From an uncultured Eubacteriales bacterium (GTDB taxonomy: Bacteria; Bacillota; Clostridia; Oscillospirales; Oscillospiraceae): a DNA stretch of 35,871 bases. This document shows positions 30,071 to 35,871 of the stretch, piece by piece. Location of the stretch: assembly GCA_900547745.1 (NCBI GenBank), contig URHT01000018.1, forward strand, positions 1 through 35,871, written 5' to 3'. Under the pieces are notes generated by a model. That model did no database searches, was not told the origin of the DNA, and saw nothing but the letters and a program-made list of their open reading frames with translations. Each line of letters starts with the position of its first letter. The first letter of the stretch is position 1. The position numbers and the translations under genes are program-made.

Positions 30071-30985
30071 TCAGCCGTCGATGATGCGGCCGGCGAACAG
30101 GTATGTACGGGCGTAGTAGCTCTCGTACAGGGAGCTGATGATAACGCCCCGGCTGGTGCTGGCGTGGATGAACTGCCCGCCGCCCAGATAGATGCCCACA
30201 TGGCCGATTCCGTAGCCGCTGGTGTTGAAGAACACCAGATCGCCGGGAGCCCGCTCCTCCGTGGTGACGGGGGTGCTCAGGAAGTACTGGTCGCTGGCGC
30301 CGTGGGGCAGGGAGATGCCGAACTGGGCAAAGACCTTCATGGTGAAGCCGGAGCAGTCGATGCCGCTGTAGCTGGTGCCGCCGTAGCGGTAGGGGGTGCC
30401 CAGATAGGAGTAGCTGTGGGCGATGATGTCCTCGGCCAGCGTACTGGTGGCGTAGGTGCCCTCGTAGTCGGCGTACTGCACCGGCTCGCAGTCCTCTGCC
30501 GGCAGATAGCCGGTGTCCGTGCCGTAGCTGACCTTGTACCAGTCGCCCTCCACGTCCAGCAGATGGGCCACCTTGCCCGTCCAGATGGTGCGCAGGGAGT
30601 CGGACTCCGCGTCCGCCTCGGCCCGCAGGGTCACGGAGCTGTCGCACACGATCATGGCGCCGTCGTACTCCGCCAGAAAGTTCTGCTTCTGCAGCTCCTC
30701 CGTCTCGCGGATGAGGGCCTGAGCGGCCAGCTCCGTCAGGGACAGGGAATCACCGCTCTCCAGCAGACCGGATTCCTGTGCCAGACGCAGCCCGTCGCCG
30801 GCCTGCAGAGCCGTACTGCTGCCGGACACCACGCCGGAGGCCGCCAGCGTCTCCACGGCGGCGGTATATTCGTAAGGGGTGACGGCATCAACGGCCGTCA
30901 TCGTCTCCGCGCCGGAGGCCACCGCGCCGCCGGTGAGCACCATGACGGCGGATGCGCCCAGCGCAGCCAAATGCTTCAAATACAT
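30071..30985 (-). CDS. Secreted SH3-NlpC/P60 cell-wall endopeptidase
   Basis: This 304-aa exported C40 peptidase probably cleaves peptidoglycan stem peptides (gamma-D-Glu to meso-diaminopimelate type bond). It has an N-terminal signal peptide (about residues 1-25, hydrophobic, ASGA cleavage region), an unassigned helical segment (about 28-105), a bacterial SH3 domain (about 110-167; VTLRAEADAESDSLRTIWTG, then GDWYKVSYGTDTGYLPAE), and a catalytic NlpC/P60 domain (about 180-300) with nucleophile Cys in GIDCSGFTMKVF and His in GHVGIYLGGGQFIHAS. AGG is a weak Shine-Dalgarno sequence before the ATG at 30985. It is monocistronic, divergent from an AraC regulator, with repeated motifs between them. 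Confidence 0.93.
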   Translation of the reverse strand: MYLKHLAALGASAVMVLTGGAVASGAETMTAVDAVTPYEYTAAVETLAASGVVSGSSTALQAGDGLRLAQESGLLESGDSLSLTELAAQALIRETEELQKQNFLAEYDGAMIVCDSSVTLRAEADAESDSLRTIWTGKVAHLLDVEGDWYKVSYGTDTGYLPAEDCEPVQYADYEGTYATSTLAEDIIAHSYSYLGTPYRYGGTSYSGIDCSGFTMKVFAQFGISLPHGASDQYFLSTPVTTEERAPGDLVFFNTSGYGIGHVGIYLGGGQFIHASTSRGVIISSLYESYYARTYLFAGRIIDG

Positions 30986-31020
30986 GGGAATTACCTGCCG
31001 ATCGTATCATAGATTCCAAA

Positions 31021-31034
31021 GGGGTATGAACCCC
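31021..31034 (-). promoter_or_regulatory. Leader hairpin of the NlpC/P60 mRNA
   Basis: GGGGT/ACCCC with loop ATGA, located just inside the expected transcript start of the hydrolase gene. It may stabilise the 5' end of the mRNA. Confidence 0.45.
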
Positions 31035-31043
31035 ACGCGCTCT

Positions 31044-31052
31044 ATCATAGCA
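31044..31052 (-). promoter_or_regulatory. Extended -10 promoter of the NlpC/P60 gene
   Basis: Read leftward: TGTGC then TATGAT (-10 at 31044-31049). The -35 region is poor, which with the repeat array directly upstream suggests activator-dependent expression (inference). Confidence 0.6.
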
Positions 31053-31082
31053 CAACGCTTTCAAAAAAGCTACATAAAAATT

Positions 31083-31129
31083 ACAAAACGGCAACAAAAT
31101 TTTCAAAACCGTAATATTTACAAAAACGG
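31083..31129. promoter_or_regulatory. Three phased ACAAAA-CGG repeats, putative operator array
   Basis: ACAAAACGG (31083-31091), TCAAAACCG (31103-31111) and ACAAAAACGG (31120-31129) are spaced 20 and 17 bases, roughly two helical turns. They sit upstream of the NlpC/P60 -10 and abut the -35 of the AraC gene. Binding by the adjacent AraC protein or by an envelope-stress regulator is inference. Confidence 0.5.
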
Positions 31130-31159
31130 TTGCACGAACCGCACAGTATCATATATAAT
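31130..31159 (+). promoter_or_regulatory. Promoter of the AraC-family gene
   Basis: Consensus -10 TATAAT (31154-31159), with -35 TTGCAC (31130-31135) at 18-bp spacing, 28 bp before the start codon. Confidence 0.75.
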
Positions 31160-31187
31160 GTGGGCAAAAAATGCGGAGGTAAGGGCT

Positions 31188-32036
31188 ATGGAGCCGATGC
31201 AGTACGAGGTGCGGGGGTACCTGAAGGAGCCGTTCCGGCTGTTTCATCTGGCGGACAGCCGCCGGGAGCACATCGAATACCACTATCACACGTTTCACAA
31301 GATCATCATTCTGCTGGCGGGCAGGGCGGGGTACGCCATCGAGGGCGAGCGGTACGACCTGTCGCCGGGGGACTTCGTGCTGGTGGGCCGGGGCAGCATC
31401 CACCGGCCGGAGGTGAGGGAGGACGATTTCTACGAGCGGATGATCCTGTACATCTCTCCGGCGTATCTGGCGTCCCTCGGCACGGAGGACTGCGATCTGG
31501 AGGGCTGCTTCCGTCAGGCCCAGACCGCGTTCCGCTATGTGTACCGGGACGAGGGCGGCAGCCGGGTGCGGCAGCTGTTTGAAACGCTGGCCCGGACGGT
31601 GCGGGAGGGGGGCTATGGCGCGGCTCTGCTGGAGCGCGCCCAGTTTCTGGAGCTGATGGTGGAGGTGAACCGGGTCTGTCTGGGCGGCCATCAGGTGCAG
31701 GCGACGGCGGGGGACAGCAAGGTGGTGGCGCTGCTGCAGTACCTGAACCTGCACCTGACGGAGGAGCTGTCCATCGACCAGCTGGCGGAGCGGTTCTACA
31801 TCAGCAAGTACCACATGATGCGGCGGTTCCGGCAGGAGACGGGCTACTCCATCCACGGCTACCTGACGGAAAAGCGGCTGCTGTTGGCCCAGCGCTTGCT
31901 GGCGCAGGGTGCGTCGCCGTCGGAGGCGGGGGAGCAGACCGGGTATCAGGATTACTCCACGTTCTCCCGCGCCTACAAGAAGCACTTCGGCCGGGGGCCG
32001 TCGGCGGACATGGTGCGAAAGCACGATTTGCAATAA
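31188..32036 (+). CDS. AraC-family transcriptional regulator
   Basis: About 282 aa from the ATG at 31188, which follows GGAGG by 7-8 bases. The N-terminal half is a cupin-like sensor (about residues 20-90; HYHTFHKIIILLAGRAGYAIEG, then LSPGDFVLVGRGSIHRPEV, with several histidines that could hold metal). The C-terminal AraC DNA-binding domain has two helix-turn-helix motifs (about 185-275): LSIDQLAERFYISKYHMMRRFRQETGYS and the conserved second part YSTFSRAYKKHFGRGPSA. It is encoded between the cell-wall hydrolase and the DAACS symporter, which has its own promoter 18 bp downstream of the stop. Either neighbour could be the target; the effector is unknown. Confidence 0.93.
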   Translation: MEPMQYEVRGYLKEPFRLFHLADSRREHIEYHYHTFHKIIILLAGRAGYAIEGERYDLSPGDFVLVGRGSIHRPEVREDDFYERMILYISPAYLASLGTEDCDLEGCFRQAQTAFRYVYRDEGGSRVRQLFETLARTVREGGYGAALLERAQFLELMVEVNRVCLGGHQVQATAGDSKVVALLQYLNLHLTEELSIDQLAERFYISKYHMMRRFRQETGYSIHGYLTEKRLLLAQRLLAQGASPSEAGEQTGYQDYSTFSRAYKKHFGRGPSADMVRKHDLQ

Positions 32037-32054
32037 AGTTGGCAAGAATTGCGA

Positions 32055-32082
32055 TTTACTTTGATAAAAATGCCCGTATAAT
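32055..32082 (+). promoter_or_regulatory. Promoter of the DAACS symporter gene
   Basis: -35 TTTACT (32055-32060), 16-bp spacer, consensus -10 TATAAT (32077-32082), 45 bp before the start codon. It starts just after the AraC gene stop. Confidence 0.75.
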
Positions 32083-32126
32083 GGGTGCAGTAACATTTCT
32101 GTCAGGTCTATTTTAGGAGGAGAGCT

Positions 32127-33368
32127 ATGAAGAAATTCCTGAAGAACTACTGGTTCATCCTGTGCATGCTCACGGGTATCGTAGCCGGCTGTCTGGTGGG
32201 CGCGTTCGCACCGGCCTTCGGCGGAAAGATCGAATTCCTCGGTACGTTGTTCATCAACATGATGTTCTGCGTGGTGGTGCCCATGGTGTTCTGCTCCATC
32301 GCCTCCGCTATCGCCAATATGAAGAGCGTGAAGCGGGCCGGCAAGATCATGGGCGTGACCATCGCCACGTTCCTTGTCACCGCCGCCATCGCCGGTGTGC
32401 TGATGTACATCGTCTGCCGCATCTTCCCGCTGGTGGACGGCAGCTACACCATCGTGGAGGGGGAGATCGGCGAGGCGCTGGGCTTCGGGGATATGATCGT
32501 AAACTTCTTTACGAAGCCTGACTTCATGGAGCTGCTGAGCCGCCGGGCTATCCTGCCCCTGATCGTGGCGGCGGTACTGTTCGGCTTCGGCATCCAGATG
32601 AACGGCGGCCCGGAGACGAAGACCGCTCAGTTCCTGGAGGATATCACGGGCTGCATCATGAAGACCGTGAAGCTGATCACCTACTACGCGCCCATCGGCT
32701 TTTTCGGCTTCTTCGCCAACCTTGTGGCCACCTACGGCCCGGAGCTGGTAAAGGATTACAGCCGCACCCTCATTATCTACTACGTCATGAGCTTTGCCTA
32801 CATGTTCGTCTTCTTCCCCATTTACGCCCGGTTCGGCGGCGGCAAGGGCGGCGCGAAGGTCATGCTCTCCAAGCTGTTCCGTCCGGCGGCGGTGTCCTTC
32901 GGCACCTGCTCGTCCGTGGCCACCATCCCCACCAACATGGAGGTGGCGGAGGAGACGGGTGTCAGCAGGGATGTCAGCGACATCGTGCTGCCGCTGGGCG
33001 CCACCATGCACATGGACGGCTCGGCTATGTCCGCCATCATCAAGGTGGCGTTCCTGTTCGGCGTGTTCGGACTGGACTTCTCCACGGATAAGGCCATTCT
33101 GGCCATCATCGTGGCGGTGTTCTCCTCCGTGGCCATGAGCGGCATCCCCGGCGGCGGCGGTACCGGCGAGCTGGTGGTCTGCACCATCTTCTTCCCCGAC
33201 CAGCTGGCTATTGCCTACCCCATCGCGCTGGCCATCGGCAATCTGGTGGATCCCCCGGCCACCATGGTCAACGCCGCAGGCGACTATGTGGTTTCCTTCA
33301 TCGTCTCCCGCTATGTGGACGGCAAGGACTGGCTGCAGAAGAGGCTTCACGGCAAAGCGGAGAGCTGA
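32127..33368 (+). CDS. DAACS-family cation:amino-acid/dicarboxylate symporter
   Basis: This 413-aa glutamate-transporter-fold (GltPh/DctA/SstT) membrane protein couples Na+ or H+ to substrate uptake. Hairpin HP1 carries the serine-rich CSSVATIPTN (about residues 264-273), TM7 has MHMDGSA (about 293-299) in place of NMDGT, and HP2 has SGIPGGGGTGE (about 334-344). In TM8 the segment D375-PPATMVN382-AAGD386 aligns with GltPh D394...R397...N401...D405: the Na+/amino-group residues are kept but the arginine that binds an acidic side chain is alanine (A378). A neutral or otherwise non-acidic substrate is therefore likelier than glutamate or C4-dicarboxylate. AGGAGGAG precedes the ATG. Monocistronic. 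Confidence 0.93.
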   Translation: MKKFLKNYWFILCMLTGIVAGCLVGAFAPAFGGKIEFLGTLFINMMFCVVVPMVFCSIASAIANMKSVKRAGKIMGVTIATFLVTAAIAGVLMYIVCRIFPLVDGSYTIVEGEIGEALGFGDMIVNFFTKPDFMELLSRRAILPLIVAAVLFGFGIQMNGGPETKTAQFLEDITGCIMKTVKLITYYAPIGFFGFFANLVATYGPELVKDYSRTLIIYYVMSFAYMFVFFPIYARFGGGKGGAKVMLSKLFRPAAVSFGTCSSVATIPTNMEVAEETGVSRDVSDIVLPLGATMHMDGSAMSAIIKVAFLFGVFGLDFSTDKAILAIIVAVFSSVAMSGIPGGGGTGELVVCTIFFPDQLAIAYPIALAIGNLVDPPATMVNAAGDYVVSFIVSRYVDGKDWLQKRLHGKAES

Positions 33369-33374
33369 ACGTCA

Positions 33375-33410
33375 CACAAAAAGGAGCGCCCGCCGGGCGC
33401 TCCTTTTTTG
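33375..33410 (+). terminator. Terminator of the symporter gene
   Basis: Long perfect stem from ACAAAAAGGAGCGCCC to its complement (33375-33390 with 33394-33410, loop GCC), with a T6 run. Confidence 0.95.
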
Positions 33411-33443
33411 TATGACAGGCAAAAAAATATTTTGCGGCGGTGG

Positions 33444-33472
33444 TTTACTTTCACGGACTAAAATGGTACAAT
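33444..33472 (+). promoter_or_regulatory. Promoter of the YerC-methyltransferase(-hslO) unit
   Basis: -35 TTTACT (33444-33449), 17-bp spacer ending in TGG, -10 TACAAT (33467-33472), extended -10 type; 43 bp before the start codon. Confidence 0.8.
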
Positions 33473-33515
33473 GTAAAACAGTTCGGAACGAACACGGAAA
33501 AGAGGAGAACGAGAC

Positions 33516-33830
33516 ATGGTAAGAGCAGCCAAGTCCAAGATCGCCAAGAAGGCAAAGAGCGACCGCCTGTATCAGGCCATTCTGACGCTGGAAACTGAGG
33601 AGGAGTGCTATAACTTCTTTCAGGATCTGTGTACCATCTCGGAGCTGCGCAGCATGGAGCAGCGCTACGAGGTGGCCACTCTGCTGAACGACGGCATGAT
33701 CTACAACGACATTCTGGAGAAGACCGGCGCGTCCAGCGCCACCATCAGCCGCGTCAACCGCTCGCTGATCTACGGCAACGGCGGGTACGAGAGCGTGCTG
33801 GAGAAGATGAAGGAGAAAGAGGGGAAATGA
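33516..33830 (+). CDS. YerC/YecD-family TrpR-like regulator
   Basis: This 104-aa protein has the Trp-repressor fold: an all-helical N-terminal half (DRLYQAILTLETEEECYNFFQDLCT, about residues 16-41) and a TrpR-type helix-turn-helix in VATLLNDGMIYNDILEKTGASSATISRVNRSL (about 53-84; the recognition helix is SSATISRVNRSL). YerC proteins in Bacillus are related to TrpR but do not control trp genes as far as is known. AGAGGAG precedes the ATG. Its stop overlaps the methyltransferase start by 4 bp (ATGA), so the two are translationally coupled. Confidence 0.92.
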   Translation: MVRAAKSKIAKKAKSDRLYQAILTLETEEECYNFFQDLCTISELRSMEQRYEVATLLNDGMIYNDILEKTGASSATISRVNRSLIYGNGGYESVLEKMKEKEGK

Positions 33831-34567
33831 GCTGCTACGAAGCGCTGGCGTCCTCCTATGACGCACTGACGGAGGACGTGGGCTACGAAAAGCGGGCGGA
33901 CTTTCTGGAGAAGCTGTTCCGCCGCAGCCGCATTCCCGTAAAGGTGGTGCTGGATCTGGCCTGCGGCACCGGCACCATGACATGGCTTCTGACGGGCCGG
34001 GGCTACGAGCTTATCGGCGTGGACGGCTCGGAGGAGATGCTGGCGGCGGCCATGGGCAAAAGCGGGTCGGTACAGGGCGTACCGCCCATCTTTTTGCATC
34101 AGTCCATGCCCAGGCTGGATCTCTACGGCACCGTGGACGCGGCCGTCTGCTGTCTGGACAGCCTGAACTACCTCACCGACCCCGCCGATGTGCGCCGCAC
34201 CTTCCGGCGGCTGCATCTGTTCATCGCCCCCGGCGGTGTGCTGGTGTTCGATGTGAACACGGCGGCCAAGCTGGCGGCGCTGGACGGACAGGTGTTTCTG
34301 GACGAGACGGAGGATACCTACTGCGTCTGGCGTGCGGCGTACAGCCGGGGCCTGTGTACCTATTATATGGATCTGTTCCAGCGCCGAGGCGACGGCGCGT
34401 GGGAGCGGCGGGAGGAGCTGCACCGGGAGCGGGCCTACTCCGTGGAGGAGCTGACGGCGTGGCTTACCGAGGCGGGCTTCGGCGATATCCGGGTGTACGG
34501 CGACGCAAGGCTGCGCCGTCCCCGGGAGGACGAGCAGCGGGTGTATGTCTGCTGCGTGCGAAAATAA
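33827..34567 (+). CDS. SAM-dependent class I methyltransferase
   Basis: This 246-aa Rossmann-fold methyltransferase has motif I VLDLACGTGTMTWLL (about residues 41-55), the acidic ribose-binding end of strand 2 in ELIGVDGSEEML (about 61-72), motif IV region VDAAVCCLDSLNYLTD (about 103-118) and a post-motif HLFIAPGGVLVFDVNT (about 130-145). It resembles small-molecule or ubiquinone/ tRNA-type methyltransferases found next to yerC, but the acceptor is not predictable. The start is the ATG at 33827 inside the yerC stop; AGAGGGG in the end of yerC serves as ribosome-binding site. hslO follows 20 bp downstream. Confidence 0.9.
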   Translation: MSCYEALASSYDALTEDVGYEKRADFLEKLFRRSRIPVKVVLDLACGTGTMTWLLTGRGYELIGVDGSEEMLAAAMGKSGSVQGVPPIFLHQSMPRLDLYGTVDAAVCCLDSLNYLTDPADVRRTFRRLHLFIAPGGVLVFDVNTAAKLAALDGQVFLDETEDTYCVWRAAYSRGLCTYYMDLFQRRGDGAWERREELHRERAYSVEELTAWLTEAGFGDIRVYGDARLRRPREDEQRVYVCCVRK

Positions 34568-34587
34568 GCAAAAGAGGTTTACATAAC

Positions 34588-35466
34588 ATGGAAGATAGGA
34601 TCGTGAGAGCCATCTCCGGCGACGGGATGGTGCAGGCGGCGGCCATTTACAGCCGAAACCTGACGGAGCGCGCCCGGCAGATACACAAGACGCTGCCGGT
34701 GGCCACGGCGGCGCTGGGCCGCACGCTGGCCGGCGCGTCCATGATGGGCAACGCCCTGAAGGGGCAGGGTGCCAGCCTGACGCTGCAGATCAAGGGCGGC
34801 GGCCCGCTGGGCACGGTGCTGGCCGTCAGTGACCACGAGGGCAACGTCCGGGGCTATGTGACGAACCCGCAGGTGGAGCTGCCCCTCCGGGCGGACGGCA
34901 AGCTGGATGTGGGCGGCGCCGTGGGCCATGAGGGTACGCTGACCGTCATCAAGGATCTGCACATGAAGGAGCCGTATGTAGGCACCATCGACCTGCTGGG
35001 CGGTGAGATCGCCGAGGACATTGCCGGGTATTTCGTGGAGTCGGAGCAGATCCCCACGGCCTGCGGACTGGGGGTGCTGGTGGACCGCGACCAGAGCGTC
35101 AAGTCCGCCGGCGGCTATCTGATCCAGCTGCTGCCCGGCGCCACGGAGGACACCATCGTCAAGGTGGAGGGCGGCATCATGGCCGCCGGGCCGGTGTCGG
35201 CGCTGCTGGAGCAGGATCCCGACCCGGAGCACCTGCTGCGCACGGTGATGAGCGATTTCGACCTGAAGATTCTGGAGACGCAGCCCGTGTCCTACAAGTG
35301 CTACTGCAGCCGGGAGCGGGTGGAGCGCGCGCTCATCTCGCTGGGGCGCAAGGAGCTGGAGGACATGCTCCGCGAGCAGGGCGGCTGCCAGCTGAGCTGC
35401 CAGTTCTGCGACGCAGTGTACGACTTCTCCAAGGAGGACTTAGAGGGGCTTCTGGCGACACTGTAA
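34588..35466 (+). CDS. hslO: Hsp33 redox-regulated chaperonin
   Basis: This 292-aa holdase chaperone is activated when oxidation of its C-terminal zinc cysteines releases zinc and unfolds the linker. The zinc ligands are present as C238-Y-C240 and C271-Q-F-C274, the CxC...CxxC pattern of the family, with an extra nearby C267. The N-terminal domain (about 1-180) shows RAISGDGMVQAAAIYSRNLTERAR (about 5-28) and the KGGGPLGTVLAVSD strand (about 70-83). AAAGAGG is 12 bases before the ATG. It lies 20 bp after the methyltransferase gene and is probably co-transcribed. No clear terminator follows before the tRNA promoter. Confidence 0.95.
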   Translation: MEDRIVRAISGDGMVQAAAIYSRNLTERARQIHKTLPVATAALGRTLAGASMMGNALKGQGASLTLQIKGGGPLGTVLAVSDHEGNVRGYVTNPQVELPLRADGKLDVGGAVGHEGTLTVIKDLHMKEPYVGTIDLLGGEIAEDIAGYFVESEQIPTACGLGVLVDRDQSVKSAGGYLIQLLPGATEDTIVKVEGGIMAAGPVSALLEQDPDPEHLLRTVMSDFDLKILETQPVSYKCYCSRERVERALISLGRKELEDMLREQGGCQLSCQFCDAVYDFSKEDLEGLLATL

Positions 35467-35495
35467 GAAAAAATTGGCTTTTTGAAAAATAATGA

Positions 35496-35524
35496 TTGAC
35501 AGATGGGGATGGCTTTAGTATAAT
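35496..35524 (+). promoter_or_regulatory. Consensus promoter of the tRNA operon
   Basis: Perfect -35 TTGACA (35496-35501), 17-bp spacer, perfect -10 TATAAT (35519-35524). The 5' leader before the first tRNA contains a small CGTCC/GGACG hairpin (35534-35548). Confidence 0.93.
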
Positions 35525-35556
35525 AACCTACGTCGTCCGGCGAGGACGGCAGGTAC

Positions 35557-35633
35557 GGGAGCATAGCTCAGCTGGTTAGAGCACCTGCCTTACAAGCAGG
35601 GGGTCACTGGTTCGAGTCCAGTTGTTCCCACCA
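35557..35633 (+). tRNA. tRNA-Val (anticodon TAC)
   Basis: Cloverleaf with acceptor GGGAGCA/TGTTCCC, anticodon stem CCTGC/GCAGG with loop CTTACAA (TAC), T-arm GGTTCGAGTCC and encoded CCA. Confidence 0.97.
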
Positions 35634-35640
35634 TCCACAT

Positions 35641-35717
35641 GGCCAAGTAGTTCAGTTGGTTAGAACGCCAGCCTGTCACGCTGGAGGTCGAGGGTTCGAG
35701 CCCCTTCTTGGTCGCCA
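35641..35717 (+). tRNA. tRNA-Asp (anticodon GTC)
   Basis: Acceptor GGCCAAG/CTTGGTC, anticodon stem CCAGC/GCTGG with loop CTGTCAC (GTC), T-arm GGTTCGAGCCC, discriminator G and encoded CCA. Confidence 0.97.
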
Positions 35718-35720
35718 TAT

Positions 35721-35796
<76 letters not shown>

Positions 35797-35821
35797 AGGT
35801 GCCGCAATAGCGGCGCCGTTT

Positions 35822-35871
35822 GCGGGCGTAGCTCATCTGGTAGAGCGCGACCTTGCCAAGGTCGAGGTAGC
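35822..35871 (+). tRNA. tRNA-Gly (anticodon GCC), partial at window edge
   Basis: Begins GCGGGCGTAGCTCA; anticodon stem CGACC/GGTCG with loop TTGCCAA (GCC). The variable loop, T-arm and acceptor 3' strand lie beyond the end of the window. Confidence 0.93.

Overview
The window looks like chromosomal DNA of a GC-rich, anaerobic Clostridia, most plausibly an Oscillospiraceae-type gut bacterium (inference). The reasons are Bacillota gene order (ylxM-ffh-rpsP-khpA, yfmF-yfmH-lgt), strong AGGAGG ribosome-binding sites on GC-rich genes, lipoproteins with LxAC lipoboxes, tRNA genes with encoded CCA, and strand-switching operons separated by compact GC-rich terminators. There is no rRNA, CRISPR array, prophage or insertion sequence.

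Region 1 (1-6770) is a mosaic of short units: rsmA (-) divergent from an AbrB-ABC ATPase-membrane protein operon whose promoter shares its -35 box with rsmA; a RluA-type pseudouridine synthase with a coupled GNAT enzyme (-); a DUF362/ferredoxin protein (+); a macrodomain protein (-); and a conserved barrel-like protein of unknown role (+).

Region 2 (6773-21202) is the most interesting part. It is about 14.4 kb that reads as one purine-scavenging and catabolic locus: an 8-oxoguanine deaminase-like amidohydrolase, a BMP-type nucleoside ABC transporter (two permeases, double ATPase, lipoprotein), carbamate kinase (arcC), the knotted carbamoyltransferase YgeW, the M20 hydrolase YgeY, a divergent YheO/DauR-type regulator, and two fold-type II PLP enzymes (a 491-aa beta-subunit-like protein and a threonine-synthase-like protein). 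Proposed logic (inference): purine uptake, deamination to urate-level purine, ring opening elsewhere in the genome, YgeY/YgeW producing carbamoyl phosphate, ATP recovery by ArcC, and amino-acid carbon handled by the PLP enzymes in place of the usual YgeX diaminopropionate ammonia-lyase, which is absent here.

Region 3 (21237-27312) is housekeeping: ylxM-ffh-rpsP-khpA (SRP and ribosome), then the M16 peptidase-like pair yfmF-yfmH with lgt.

Region 4 (27316-33368) is transport and envelope: a polar amino-acid ABC transporter (-), an SH3-NlpC/P60 cell-wall hydrolase (-) divergent from an AraC regulator (+), and a DAACS-family symporter lacking the arginine that binds acidic substrates.

Region 5 (33444-35871) holds a YerC/TrpR-like regulator coupled to a methyltransferase, then hslO (Hsp33), then a tRNA operon Val-Asp-Phe-Gly with a consensus promoter; the last tRNA is cut by the window edge. 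No gene-free stretch exceeds about 360 bases. The largest (13382-13737 and 29725-30070) hold promoters, leaders, terminators and a duplicated gene end.
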